A DNA stretch of 64,000 nt from positions 34,058 through 98,057 of the forward strand of contig JAQBYJ010000007.1 of the NCBI GenBank assembly GCA_027622555.1, written 5' to 3'. Source of the stretch: Verrucomicrobiota bacterium. GTDB lineage: Bacteria; Verrucomicrobiota; Verrucomicrobiia; Opitutales; UBA2995. The position numbers and the translations under genes were made by a program. The notes beneath the pieces were generated by a model. The model was not told where the DNA came from. It saw nothing but the letters and a program-made list of their open reading frames with translations, and did not search any database. Shown here piece after piece: positions 43,366-53,700 of the stretch. Every line of letters starts with the position of its first letter. Position 1 is the first letter of the stretch.

Positions 43366-45606
43366 ATGGCGGTGAAAATAGCCCGGGTGCTGCCGATTAG
43401 CGGATTTGAAAAGCTCCTTGATTATCGGGTGCCTCCCACCATCGAAAACACTCTTAAGTTGGGGTGTTTGGTACGCATTCCTATTCGAAATCGGCATGAG
43501 CTTGGCGTGGTTTTGGAGTTTCCCAAAACGGGACAATTTCCGCCGGAGAAACTGAAGCAAATTACCCAGCAGGTGATGAAGTATCCGGCCCTTACCTCCG
43601 ATTCCACCAAGTTGATGCATTGGATGCATGACTATTATGGGGCAGGTTACGAATCGATCCTTGAAACTTTCATCCCAGCAGCTGTTCGCAAGGGTATGGG
43701 CCAAAAGCTGGAGAAACAGATCGTTATCAATGGTCCGTTTTCGGCTGACGAATTTGACAAGCTCAACAAGCGTGCTCGGAAACAAGCGGTGGCGTATCAG
43801 TTTTTGAGAGATCAAATTAAACCACTGAAAAAGAGCCTCGTTGTGAAGCGGTTGAGGACATCGGCTTCCGTGATCGATGGCTTGATCGAAAAAGGATTAG
43901 TGAAGGAAGTCTCAGAAGTGATTGAACGTACGGCCTATGATGACGAGCTTTCAGAAGAGGAAGAAGTTGAAGATCAAGTATTTGATCTTACAGAGGAGCA
44001 AACCCGCTGTGTTGCCTCCATCGAAAAGAGTATCCAGGCGAAAAAATTTCAAGTGCACTTGCTGCACGGTGTAACCGGGTCGGGGAAAACTGAGATTTAT
44101 CTGAGGGCAATCGCTTCTGTGATTAAGGCCGGTAAAACCGTTATCTTTCTGGTTCCCGAAGTAGCGCTTACACCGCAAACTGTCAGTCGTCTTCGGGGAC
44201 GTTTTGACCGCTTCGATTTTAAAACGGTGGTTTGGCATAGTCACCTCAGTAGCGGTGAGCGGTTGGATGCCTGGACGAGTCTTGCCGCAGGCGAGGCGAA
44301 GGTCGTTGTTGGTGCTCGGTCTGCCTTATTCGCCCCCCTCGCTAATGTGGGGTTGATCATCGTTGATGAAGAACATGAACCTGCCTATAAACAGGAAGAA
44401 ACGCCCCGTTACCATGCGAGAGACGTAGCGGTTTATCGATCGAAGTTAGCTAATGCGGTATGTGTTCTTGGTTCGGCGACGCCATCACTGGAATCTCTCT
44501 ACAATGTTTCTACTAAGAAATATATTTCGGATAGATTGTTTAAACGGGTAGATAATCGGCTTATGCCCACTGTTCATGTGGTCGACATGCGACAGGAATT
44601 TATTAGCCAAAAGGGGGCGGTTACACTGTCTCGGCGGTTGGTCAATGACCTGCGGGATCGGCTTGAGAAAAAAGAACAGTCGATCCTGTTTATCAACAGG
44701 CGTGGTTACTCGAGGAGTATGATTTGCCCGGAGTGCGGCTGGGTAGGAATGTGTAAGCATTGTTCGATCCCCATGACCTTCCACCGAAAAGCAGGGAAAT
44801 TGGTCTGTCATCTTTGTGCAGCTGAGGAGCAGGCGCACCATCGTTGTCCAGAGTGCCGCTCATCCAAGATCAAGTGGCAGGGAACAGGCACTCAGAAAGT
44901 AGAGGAAGTGATTAAACAAGTATTGCCGCACGCCGTTGTTGTTCGGATCGATGCTGATTCCATGCAGAAGAAAAATCTCTTTCGCAAAATACTCGGAGAT
45001 TTTCGACGGGGGCGTATCGATATACTCGTGGGCACTCAGATGATCGCGAAAGGTCTGGATTTCCCCAATGTAACTCTTGTCGGATTAATTGACGCGGATA
45101 TATCGATGCACGTACCTGATTTTCGGGCACACGAACGAACCTTTCAGCTTCTGGTACAGGTAGCAGGTCGGGCAGGGCGCGGAGACTTGTCGGGTGAAGT
45201 TCTCGTCCAGTCGTTTACACCAAGTGCGGGGCCTATCCAATACGCCCGTCGTGAAGACTTTGATGGCTTTCTTGAAGAAGAACTCCAAACCCGGAAAGAA
45301 CACCAGTATCCTCCTTACCGGAATTTGATCCACCACATGTTTCGCGGGATGAATCCCGAGAAGGTGGCTTTTTATGCTGAGCAGTGGGTGAAACATCTGG
45401 AAAAATCCGATTTGAACTGGTTGGAGATCCGAGGTCCTGTCCCTGCACCCATTGAAAAGATAAAGGACTACTATCGCTACCAAGTTTGGTATTTTACCAA
45501 AAATGTTTCCAAAACGATGCCTGCTTTACTCCAACTCAGAGAGAAATTTCCGATGTCGGAGGACGTGATTGACGTCTTCGATGTCAACCCGGTCAACCTC
45601 GTCTAA
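43366..45606 (+). CDS. priA: Primosomal protein N' (PriA helicase)
   Basis: A 746-residue protein. The N-terminal DNA-binding domain opens VARVLPISGFEKLLDYRVP-like. The helicase core has GVTGSGKTE (about residues 235-243) and DEEHE (about 334-338). The zinc-binding insert begins near residue 454: CPECGWVGMCKHC, then CHLC and CPEC. GRAGRG-like and TPSAGPIQYAR follow. PriA restarts stalled forks by loading the primosome through DnaB. The length is normal and all motifs are present. The gene is divergent from the Fur-like gene. Confidence 0.97.
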   Translation: MAVKIARVLPISGFEKLLDYRVPPTIENTLKLGCLVRIPIRNRHELGVVLEFPKTGQFPPEKLKQITQQVMKYPALTSDSTKLMHWMHDYYGAGYESILETFIPAAVRKGMGQKLEKQIVINGPFSADEFDKLNKRARKQAVAYQFLRDQIKPLKKSLVVKRLRTSASVIDGLIEKGLVKEVSEVIERTAYDDELSEEEEVEDQVFDLTEEQTRCVASIEKSIQAKKFQVHLLHGVTGSGKTEIYLRAIASVIKAGKTVIFLVPEVALTPQTVSRLRGRFDRFDFKTVVWHSHLSSGERLDAWTSLAAGEAKVVVGARSALFAPLANVGLIIVDEEHEPAYKQEETPRYHARDVAVYRSKLANAVCVLGSATPSLESLYNVSTKKYISDRLFKRVDNRLMPTVHVVDMRQEFISQKGAVTLSRRLVNDLRDRLEKKEQSILFINRRGYSRSMICPECGWVGMCKHCSIPMTFHRKAGKLVCHLCAAEEQAHHRCPECRSSKIKWQGTGTQKVEEVIKQVLPHAVVVRIDADSMQKKNLFRKILGDFRRGRIDILVGTQMIAKGLDFPNVTLVGLIDADISMHVPDFRAHERTFQLLVQVAGRAGRGDLSGEVLVQSFTPSAGPIQYARREDFDGFLEEELQTRKEHQYPPYRNLIHHMFRGMNPEKVAFYAEQWVKHLEKSDLNWLEIRGPVPAPIEKIKDYYRYQVWYFTKNVSKTMPALLQLREKFPMSEDVIDVFDVNPVNLV

Positions 45607-45627
45607 CAATAAGCCAAAATTTCCTCT

Positions 45628-46422
45628 TTAAATCGCAGGGTCGTGCTCCAACTGGTGGTCCATACTCAGGGCCGGTTGGTCGAATTGGCATTTACCAACG
45701 ATCTTGGCTGGAACGCCCGCTGCTGAGCAATGATTGGGAACGTCTGTAAGTACGACGCTGCCTGCACCGATTTTTGCTCCAATGCCTATCCTTACATTAC
45801 CTAGAATTTTAGCCCCCGCGCCAATAAGGACGCCGGCTGAGACTTTTGGATGACGATCTCCCTTTTCTTTACCTGTCCCACCAAGGGTGACGTCGTGTAA
45901 AATCGACACATTGTTTCCGACTACCGCTGTTTCACCAATGACTAAACAGGTGGCATGATCAATAAGGATGCCTTTCCCGATTTTCGCCGCCGGATGAATG
46001 TCTACACCAAACTTCTCTGAGATGAGACTTTGGAGGAAGAGCGCCAGGCATGTGCGATTGGAGGTCCAAAGGTGATGGGCGAATCGATAGGCCGTCAGCG
46101 AATGGAAACCTTTAAAATATAGGAAGGGTGCCAACACGCCATTGGACGCCGGATCCCGGTCGGAAATCGCCCTTAGGTCAGTGCGAATCGCATCGCGAAA
46201 TACTTTATCTTCCTTAGAAATGTGGGTAAACAGGTCAAACAAGGTGATGACTGGAAGATTCTGGCAACCCAGTTTCTGAGCCAGGAGGAAGCTGATCGCC
46301 CGATCGAGCGATGCCTGGCTTAAGATAACTTCCTCCAGAAAACTGGATAGCAGCTTTTCGCTGGCTGCTGTTTTTTTTGCTTCTTGCCGGAGTTGATTCC
46401 AGACTGGGTCTTCGTTTGGCAT
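45628..46422 (-). CDS. cysE: Serine O-acetyltransferase
   Basis: A 264-residue protein. The N-terminal alpha-helical domain covers about residues 1-145. The C-terminal left-handed beta-helix (hexapeptide repeats) contains the family signature DIHPAAKIGKGILIDHATC and VSILHDVTLGGTGKEKGDRHP. The active-site His-Asp pair lies in IDHATC and around GDRHP. CysE makes O-acetylserine for cysteine synthesis; it is usually feedback-inhibited by cysteine. The gene is convergent with priA (21 bp gap). No cysK is nearby. Confidence 0.95.
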   Translation of the reverse strand: MPNEDPVWNQLRQEAKKTAASEKLLSSFLEEVILSQASLDRAISFLLAQKLGCQNLPVITLFDLFTHISKEDKVFRDAIRTDLRAISDRDPASNGVLAPFLYFKGFHSLTAYRFAHHLWTSNRTCLALFLQSLISEKFGVDIHPAAKIGKGILIDHATCLVIGETAVVGNNVSILHDVTLGGTGKEKGDRHPKVSAGVLIGAGAKILGNVRIGIGAKIGAGSVVLTDVPNHCSAAGVPAKIVGKCQFDQPALSMDHQLEHDPAI

Positions 46423-46516
46423 AATGAGGGCGATAAAAGAAACAAGATTCTGAAAAACGCAAGCACACTGATCAAACTGAGAGGAAGGTTACCTGCCACA
46501 GGGGCGTGAGATATTA

Positions 46517-46945
46517 TCACAAAGCTTGACGGTAACCGTCTACAAAGGCTTCAAAAACCAGCTTTATCTGGTCACGAATCGAGCGAAACTTTTCAATTAT
46601 TTCTTCCTCAGTTCCCTCCGCATGAGCTGGATCTTCAAAGCCCCAATGGTAGCGGTGGAGGTTTCCCGGAAATACTGGGCAAGCTTCGTTCGCATTTCCA
46701 CATACGGTGATGACTGTATCGATTTTCTGTTTTAGAAATGGTTCCAACGGTTTCGAGGTATGGCCAGAAATATCGATTCCGATTTCTTTCATGACGGCTA
46801 TCGCATGTAGATGAACATAACCTGCAGGATTTGAACCAGCGCTGTGGACCTCAAACAGATCGGCAGCGGCAGCTCTCAAAATACCTTCTCCCATGTGACT
46901 TCTACATGAGTTGCCCGTGCAAAGAATGAGAACGTGTGGTTTCAT
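46517..46945 (-). CDS. arsC: Arsenate reductase, thioredoxin-coupled (LMW phosphatase fold)
   Basis: A 142-residue protein. The phosphatase-like loop LCTGNSCRS holds Cys9 and Cys14, and the redox relay pair Cys82 and Cys89 lies in [14 protein letters not shown]. These match Cys10, Cys15, Cys82 and Cys89 of S. aureus ArsC (pI258). [11 protein letters not shown] near residue 107 also fits. It reduces arsenate to arsenite with thioredoxin. It lies just downstream of an aquaporin gene on the same strand; no ArsR or ArsB is in view. A terminator separates it from the aquaporin gene, so the two may not share one transcript. Confidence 0.95.
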   Translation of the reverse strand: MKPHVLILCTGNSCRSHMGEGILRAAAADLFEVHSAGSNPAGYVHLHAIAVMKEIGIDISGHTSKPLEPFLKQKIDTVITVCGNANEACPVFPGNLHRYHWGFEDPAHAEGTEEEIIEKFRSIRDQIKLVFEAFVDGYRQAL

Positions 46946-46996
46946 AAGTGGTCGGCAGAGACGATTTGGTTCGCTTCGTATGTCTGCAATAAGAAA

Positions 46997-47025
46997 GTGC
47001 CTGAACCGTGTTACGGTTCAGGCAC
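46997..47025 (-). terminator. Perfect hairpin terminator after the aquaporin gene
   Basis: A perfect 12-bp stem, GTGCCTGAACCG with CGGTTCAGGCAC, encloses a five-base loop. On the minus strand it is followed by TTTCTTATT, and it lies 27 bp after the aquaporin stop, so it would end that transcript before arsC. Confidence 0.82.
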
Positions 47026-47051
47026 CTTTAAAAAATGGATAGTAACAATTA

Positions 47052-47729
47052 TTAACTCTTTTCGTCCGGGCTTAGAATTTTCAGCAAAAGATTGATGCCG
47101 ATTATTCCACCTAGGATAGGACCTACCCAGTAAATCCAGATATTGTCGAAATACCCTGCTGCAATTGCAGTTCCGAAGTGACGCGCTGGATTTAGTGCGG
47201 CTCCTGTGAGCGGTCCGGTTGCTAGAATTACGAGACCAAGAGTCAGGCCAACGCCGAATCCTCCCAATCCCCCGGGAGCTTTATTTCCTGCAGCCGTTCC
47301 AATGATACCCCACATAAGGAAGAAAGTGGTTAGGATTTCTATTCCGAGCCCCATGCCTACGCTTGTTCCTTGCCCTAGTGCGGGAGTTCCGAGGTGTACT
47401 GCTTGGGCAGCTTCTGAAGGGAAGAAAGCTAAAAGTAAGAAGCCTGCAATGGTAGCACCAACCAATTGAGCAACAATGTAGGTTATTGCTTTGGCTGCCT
47501 CAATTTTTCCTGCTACGAGGAATCCGATGGTTACCGCGGGGTTGATGTGCCCACCTGATACATTCATCGTGGCGGAGACAGCGATTGACAGGGCAAGACC
47601 GTGGGCCACCGCAATGCTAATCAAGCCGGAGCCAGTAATCTGATGGATGATGATCGAGCCACCTCCTATGAATACGAAGAATAAAGTTCCGATGGCTTCT
47701 GCCAGAGCGGAGCGTGTGTTATCACTCAT
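47052..47729 (-). CDS. Aquaporin (MIP family), possibly arsenite-linked
   Basis: A 225-residue protein with six membrane segments and both pore motifs: NPA in GGHINPAVTIGF (about residues 60-71) and NPA in GAALNPARHFG (about 177-187), where the Arg after the second NPA is the selectivity-filter residue. The family is certain. The close neighbour arsC suggests that it may carry arsenite, as AqpS does in some ars operons, but it could also be a water or glycerol channel. The pore constriction residues needed to decide cannot be assigned safely. Confidence 0.93.
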   Translation of the reverse strand: MSDNTRSALAEAIGTLFFVFIGGGSIIIHQITGSGLISIAVAHGLALSIAVSATMNVSGGHINPAVTIGFLVAGKIEAAKAITYIVAQLVGATIAGFLLLAFFPSEAAQAVHLGTPALGQGTSVGMGLGIEILTTFFLMWGIIGTAAGNKAPGGLGGFGVGLTLGLVILATGPLTGAALNPARHFGTAIAAGYFDNIWIYWVGPILGGIIGINLLLKILSPDEKS

Positions 47730-47864
47730 GATATTATTTGGGTTGAATGGTATTTAATTAGTAATGACGAGAAAGATCGAAATGCTGACCGTGGCTATAC
47801 TCCAAAGCAAATGTTTTTTCTCATTTTCAGAATGAAAGAAGAGCCAGATTCCTAATACATTTTG

Positions 47865-48647
47865 CTACACTTCTATATGACCTGTTAGATAAAGCCTTGC
47901 CTTTCCAGTCAGGCGTACCCGGTTATCCGAGACTTGGCAGAGTATGTGGCCTTCTCGCTTGGAGCGTTGAATGGCAGTAAGCGTGTTTTTCTTTAATTGG
48001 TTGGCCCAGTAGGGAGCAGTCGCGCAGTGGGCTGAACCGGTTACCGGATCTTCATCAATGCCTGACTGAGGTGCAAAGAAGCGCGAAACAAAGTCGCAGT
48101 CTTCTCCTCTTGAGGTAACCACAACACCTCTTACTGGGAGCGTAGCCATTTGGCGAAGATCGGGCTGAATGTTAACCAATGTTTCTTCGCTATCCAGTAT
48201 GGCCATGTAGTCTTCACCTTTGAAGCATTCGATTGGATGTGCGCCGAGGCTTTCCCAAAGTGCCTGTGGTGTAGCGCAACGTTCCATTTTAGCTTTTGGA
48301 AAGTCCATCGTTAAGGTGCCTTCTGTATCCTTGGTCACATATAAGGAGCCACTCAGGGAAGTGAAATGGATAGAGTTAGCTGAAATATCCAGGCACTCGA
48401 ATAACACATAAGCACTTGCGAGCGTCGCATGGCCACAGAGGTTGACTTCAGTAGCAGGAGTAAACCAACGAATGCGGTAGGTATCGTTTTCTTTTACAAA
48501 AAAAGCTGTCTCGGCCAGGTTGTTTTCCGAGGCGATCGATTGCATGAGTGTATCTGGCAACCAAGATTCTAGCGGGCAAACCGCCGCAGGATTGCCTCCG
48601 AAGATTTGATCGGTAAATGCGTCTATTTGATAAATGGGCAGTTGCAT
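47865..48647 (-). CDS. PhzF-family isomerase/epimerase
   Basis: A 260-residue protein of the diaminopimelate-epimerase-like fold. The N terminus PIYQIDAFTDQIFGGNPAAVC and LAETAFF with the catalytic glutamate (about residue 46) are diagnostic. The second half contains DEDPVTGSAHCATAPYW, the conserved phosphate- and substrate-binding DPVTGSAH motif. PhzF itself acts in phenazine synthesis, but most members are of unknown function, and no phenazine genes are nearby. Both domains are complete. Confidence 0.93.
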   Translation of the reverse strand: MQLPIYQIDAFTDQIFGGNPAAVCPLESWLPDTLMQSIASENNLAETAFFVKENDTYRIRWFTPATEVNLCGHATLASAYVLFECLDISANSIHFTSLSGSLYVTKDTEGTLTMDFPKAKMERCATPQALWESLGAHPIECFKGEDYMAILDSEETLVNIQPDLRQMATLPVRGVVVTSRGEDCDFVSRFFAPQSGIDEDPVTGSAHCATAPYWANQLKKNTLTAIQRSKREGHILCQVSDNRVRLTGKARLYLTGHIEV

Positions 48648-48994
48648 ATTGAACAGGATGAAGTTGGACCTCGTCAGGCGGAAGGATGAAATAATAATTA
48701 TTAGGTCTTAAGGTCCATGTTTTTGCCGAGCTCATAAAGAGCGACTTGGGCTTTGATGAGATGCCCTCGATAGCTCCTTTTTAAAGGCAAATGTTAAAAA
48801 GGTTTGAAGGAAATATTTTGAATGGCAGGAGCTTCGGTGCCAGAATAAGGGTTTTGCAGGGTTAGGAGTAAAAGATTGTTAAAAGGGGTCATCCAGATCG
48901 CATTCAAATTACTTCTAATAATGGTGTGACTGATAACTGGAGCTCAATTTTTTGTAAACCAACCCGGATCAAATAGATAAAGTTCCGGTTGGAT
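48648..48994. other. Intergenic region, no recognised feature
   Basis: Between the divergent PhzF and fibronectin-III genes lie about 347 bp. I see no gene, RNA or clear palindrome. It should hold both promoters, but none can be placed with confidence. Confidence 0.5.
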
Positions 48995-50701
48995 ATGACT
49001 CCAATGACTTACCGAATATACAAAATGACTTGTTTCAATTTTCTTAGATTATTGACACTTTCCGTATTGGTTGCAGCTCCCCTCGGGGCGGCAACTCTTT
49101 CGTTTAATAACTCTGGAGATTTTGATAATCAATTCACTAGAAATTCCGGGACAGGCGAAAATCGATATGAAGAAATTGCTTCGGTTGGTGTTGGTGGAAG
49201 TCGTGCCCTACAACGATCATCGAGTGGTTCCGAAACCATCTCGTATGCTAAAAATAATCCGCTTGGGAGTTTAGCGAATACAGCGAGTGTGTCTCTTCGC
49301 TTTAAATATTCGACCAACTCAACTGGTAGTGGCGGAGTCCCTCTCTTTTTTGGTATCACAACGAATGTCAATTTTGTTGGGACCGAAACAAATAATCCGT
49401 CCGACGACTATTTTGGCGTTGATCTCTCCCAGCGTCTTACGGGATCCAATGAGTCGAAAATAGTTTTGTTTAATGGAAATAATGGCACAAGATCAGTGAC
49501 AGTCGATTCTGGCTTCGAAAACCTTACTCCGGGTTGGTATGAAATCGAAATCTCCTTGGAACAGGAGTCTGATTTATTCGATCTTGCGGTAGCCATGCAT
49601 CGTTTATCTTTAGATGGCTTGAACAGGATTACTGAAGATGTTGTTACAGCTGCCGTTTCGAGTCTCACAAATAGTGACTTGTTAAGTGCAAGTAACCTAT
49701 ACTTTTATTTCGGAGGTTCGGACACCTTTACTCGAGGCGTTGAAGTAATTGATGAAATTGTATATTTAGGAATTGAGAATCCCGAAACCTTAACTGCCCC
49801 AAGCAATCTCATCGCGGGTGCAATTTCTGAAAGTCAAATTGATATTTCCTGGGTCGATAATTCTGATAATGAAACCAACTTTCGAGTTGAAAGGCGCCAA
49901 GGTACAGGAAAATGGAGTGAGCTCGTCGTTTTGCCAGCTAACACAAGCAGCTATTCTGATTCGGGGCTTTCGATAGAAACGAATTATTCTTATCGGGTTT
50001 TGGCATTTAATTCAATCGTTAGCTCTAACTTAAGCAATGAGGCTACGGCAACGACTTCAGGTGCTCCAATTCCAAACCCACCTTCTGAATTGGTGGCGTC
50101 GGCTTTTTCTTTGACCCAAGTGGATCTTTCCTGGACCGATAATTCTAATAACGAGACAAGCTTTCGGATTGAGAGAAAAATCGGAGGTGGGGCTTTTTCA
50201 AAACTGATTGATATCGATGGAAATCTTGAAAACTATTCGGATACCGGGCTTACTCCAGATACAACCTATACCTACCGAATTTTTGCTGAAAATGTAAATG
50301 GATTATCTGCTCCCAGTAATGAAGTCTCAATTACTACTCCAAACTCTCCCATCCCTGTTGCTCCGTCGAATCTTCGTTTAACTGATTCAAACCTGGTTCA
50401 AGTTTCCCTGGCGTGGGATGATAATTCTAACGATGAGCTTGGATTTCGAATTCAAAGAAAATCATCTGGAGGCGAATATGAGCAAATCGCCGAATTGCCA
50501 GCTGGCACTACAACTTTCGATGACACAGAAGTTAACGAGCTTGGAGATTACAGATATCGTGTTGTTTCATTTAATACAAACGGAGCATCCAGTTTTAGCA
50601 ATCGAGTTAATATTGTCCTGCCTTTCATTGCTCCCAGCAATTTAACTGCACAGGCATTTCTAACTCCCAGGTGGAAATTGCATGGGAGAGTAATTCGATG
50701 A
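48995..50701 (+). CDS. Giant fibronectin type III surface protein, N-terminal part before a frameshift
   Basis: About 568 residues. The ATG at 48995 is two codons after a TTG; later ATGs at 49004 and 49025 are also possible. A signal peptide with LLTLSVLVAAPLGA follows. Residues about 40-260 look like a concanavalin/LamG-like beta sandwich, rich in Ser, Asn and Thr. Then come three complete FN3 repeats of about 90 residues, each with a (D/E)NSxxExxFRxERK stretch, and the start of a fourth (APSNLTAQA). There the reading frame breaks and ends LTPRWKLHGRVIR. The downstream frame continues the same repeat; see the next entry. Confidence 0.85.
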   Translation: MTPMTYRIYKMTCFNFLRLLTLSVLVAAPLGAATLSFNNSGDFDNQFTRNSGTGENRYEEIASVGVGGSRALQRSSSGSETISYAKNNPLGSLANTASVSLRFKYSTNSTGSGGVPLFFGITTNVNFVGTETNNPSDDYFGVDLSQRLTGSNESKIVLFNGNNGTRSVTVDSGFENLTPGWYEIEISLEQESDLFDLAVAMHRLSLDGLNRITEDVVTAAVSSLTNSDLLSASNLYFYFGGSDTFTRGVEVIDEIVYLGIENPETLTAPSNLIAGAISESQIDISWVDNSDNETNFRVERRQGTGKWSELVVLPANTSSYSDSGLSIETNYSYRVLAFNSIVSSNLSNEATATTSGAPIPNPPSELVASAFSLTQVDLSWTDNSNNETSFRIERKIGGGAFSKLIDIDGNLENYSDTGLTPDTTYTYRIFAENVNGLSAPSNEVSITTPNSPIPVAPSNLRLTDSNLVQVSLAWDDNSNDELGFRIQRKSSGGEYEQIAELPAGTTTFDDTEVNELGDYRYRVVSFNTNGASSFSNRVNIVLPFIAPSNLTAQAFLTPRWKLHGRVIR

Positions 50702-53700
50702 TTAAAACGGGCTTCAGAATCGAACGGAAGGTGAGTGAAGGTCCCTACATCACTCTAGTCAACGTCGGGGGCAATATTGGTAGTTTTTCTGACGTAACCG
50801 TAAGTTCTCAGACTACCTATACATACCGGATTCTTGCTATTAGCTTTGAAGAATTTTCTGAGTATTCCAATGAAGCTTCTGTAACCACTCCGGCTTTGGT
50901 TCCATCCCAAGCACCATCCAAGCTGGTTATCGATAGTCAAGGTTTGGATAATGTCATTCTTAGTTGGAAGGACACCAGTAGTGACGAGATTGGATTCCGC
51001 ATACAACGAGCAATCGGCGATGGTGCATTTGAAACGCTGAATGAGCTTGCTCATAACACAACCCAATACGGTGATTTTGAAGTAGATGAACTTAGTGAAT
51101 ATTCCTATCGTGTTGTTAGTTTTAATGACGCTGGCGAATCGATTCCGAGTAATGAGGTATCAACGCAGATCGAGTTTCGTCAGCCCAACAATCTTTTGGC
51201 TTTGGCGATTTCAAGTTCTCAGATCAATCTAAGCTGGAACGACAATTCGGCCGTCGAAACCGGCTATGAAATAGAACGTAAGGCAGGTGACGGAAACTTC
51301 GAACTATTGATCCAATTAAACGCTGATGTTACGGCCTTCTCAGACACCACCGTTACACCGTTGTCCACTTACACGTATAGGATTATTGGAGTAAGTGGGA
51401 TCAATAGATCAAATCCTTCAAACGAATTCAGCACAACCACACCCAACATTCCAGAACCGGGAGCGGCCAGCGACCTGGTTGTTAATTTGGTCGACTCCTC
51501 CTTCATAGCACTCAGCTGGACAGATAATTCGCTGATCGAAAATGGATTTTATGTTGAGAGAATGGTTGGTAGCGGATCCTGGGTGGAGCTTATTCAATTG
51601 CCTGCCAATTCCACCAGTGTTCAGGATCTGCAGGTTGGCGAACTGGAAACCTTTGCCTATCGTGTGATCGCCTTTAACGATGGCGGAGATTCCGCACCCA
51701 GTAACGAGGCCGCGATCCTTTTTCCTTTTATCGCTCCCTCGAACTTGACCGCTAGCGCTACAGATGAGGCCCGTATCGACCTTACCTGGAGTGATAATTC
51801 ATTAGTTGAAACGGGTTATCAGATTGAAAGAAAGTCTGATGGAGGAGCCTATGAAGTATTAACCACAACTGGTCCTGGAGCTTCCACTTTTGTGGATGAA
51901 ACCACTCTGGTAAATGTTACTTATACCTATCGTGTGTTGGGTCTTTTTGAAGGAGGAGAATCAACCCCGAGCAACGAAGATTCTGCGACAACCACACCCG
52001 ATACCATCACCCTTGAGACACCGACAGGGTTGACTGCAAATGCAATTGCTTATAATCAAATCCATCTTACCTGGGTGGATAATTCTGACAATGAGTCAGG
52101 TTTTCGCTTTGAACGAAAAATTGGAGAAAGTGGCGATTTTACTTTCATCGGTAACTCACCAGCAAATTCGACCTCATTTACGGATGTGAATCTGAGTCCT
52201 GATACTGGCTATATCTATCGGATGACCGCTTTTATAGCTGGTGCCCAAGTATCTGATACGAGCAACGAAGCTTCAGCAACTACGCCTTCCGTTCCTGTGC
52301 CGGAAGTTCCCTTGAATCTTGCGATTGTAGCTCAAAATTACAGAAAAGTCAGCTTGAGTTGGGAAGATGCTTCAGGAATCGAAACTGGTTTTCGTGTTCA
52401 ACGAAAAACGGGAACAGGGATCTATGAAGAATTGGCAACGGTTTCTGAGAACGCAAATTTCTTCAATGATTCTACCGTTGTGGAGTTTAAGGAATATTCG
52501 TACCGAATAAGCGCTTACAACTCCTCTGGTTATTCCGAAAATAGTAATGAAATCAAAGTCACGGTTCCATTTGCTTCTCCACGATTATTAGCAGGTGAAG
52601 CGATCAATTCTTACAAAGTTAACCTTGAATGGGATGACACATCATTGGTTGAAACTGGATACCGACTAGAGCGAAAGCCAGCCGATGGTAACTACGCAGT
52701 TATCGGAATACTTGGCCCCAATACTACCCAATACCTAGATGATTCTGTAGTTCCCGATCGGACCTATTCTTATCGGGTTTTTGCAGTGAAAAATGGGTCA
52801 GATTCCTTGCCTAGTATCCTTGTAAATATCACCACTCCAAATATTCCAGCTCCAAGAGCCCCTACAGGGTTACGGCTTACTGTCCTGAGTGATACATCGA
52901 TTTCAATCAACTGGACTGACAATTCTGATAACGAAGCGGGATTTCGGATCTATAGGAAAGAAGTTTCTGCTGAAGTTTGGGCTGAGATTGGGGATGTAAT
53001 AGCGGATGTGAATCTTTTTGTTGATGACGATGTTGTAGCTGGAGTTAATTATTCTTATAGAGTTTCGGCCTACAACTCAGGTGGCTCTGTAAGTCCTATT
53101 GAATCTGGAGTTATCATTCCGGTTCCCGGGCGATTAATAAATATCTCGACGCGTGGCCTGGTTGAGACAGGTGACAATGTCATGATTGGAAGTTTTGTTA
53201 TTCAAGGTGATGGTCCCAAGACTGTTTATATTCGGGGAATTGGGCCAAGTATTGCCTCTTCAGTTAATGCTCCGATTTTGGAGGACCCTGAAATTACTCT
53301 CGTTAGTGGAGCTGATCTAAATCGACCGATCGCGTATAATGACGATTGGCGTGATATTAACGAAAAGACAATCGTAGACCTTGGACTACCTCCGAAGGCA
53401 GACAGAGAAGCAGCCATTGTTATAAAGCTGCAACCCGGTTCCTATTCTGCAATTCTTAGCGGAGTTGATTTCACCGCTGGGTTTGGATTAATTGAAATTT
53501 ACGAGGTCGATTTCTCCAAAAACATTCGGATGGTAAATATCTCCACCAGGAGTTTCGTTCAAGAAGGAGATAAACGGATGATTGGTGGATTTGTTGTTAG
53601 AGGTGATACTCCGACCCGGGTTTACATTAAAGCTTCCGGTCCAAGTCTGCATTCATCCATTGAAAACCGGTTAGCTGATCCTGTAATAGAGCTCTTTTCA

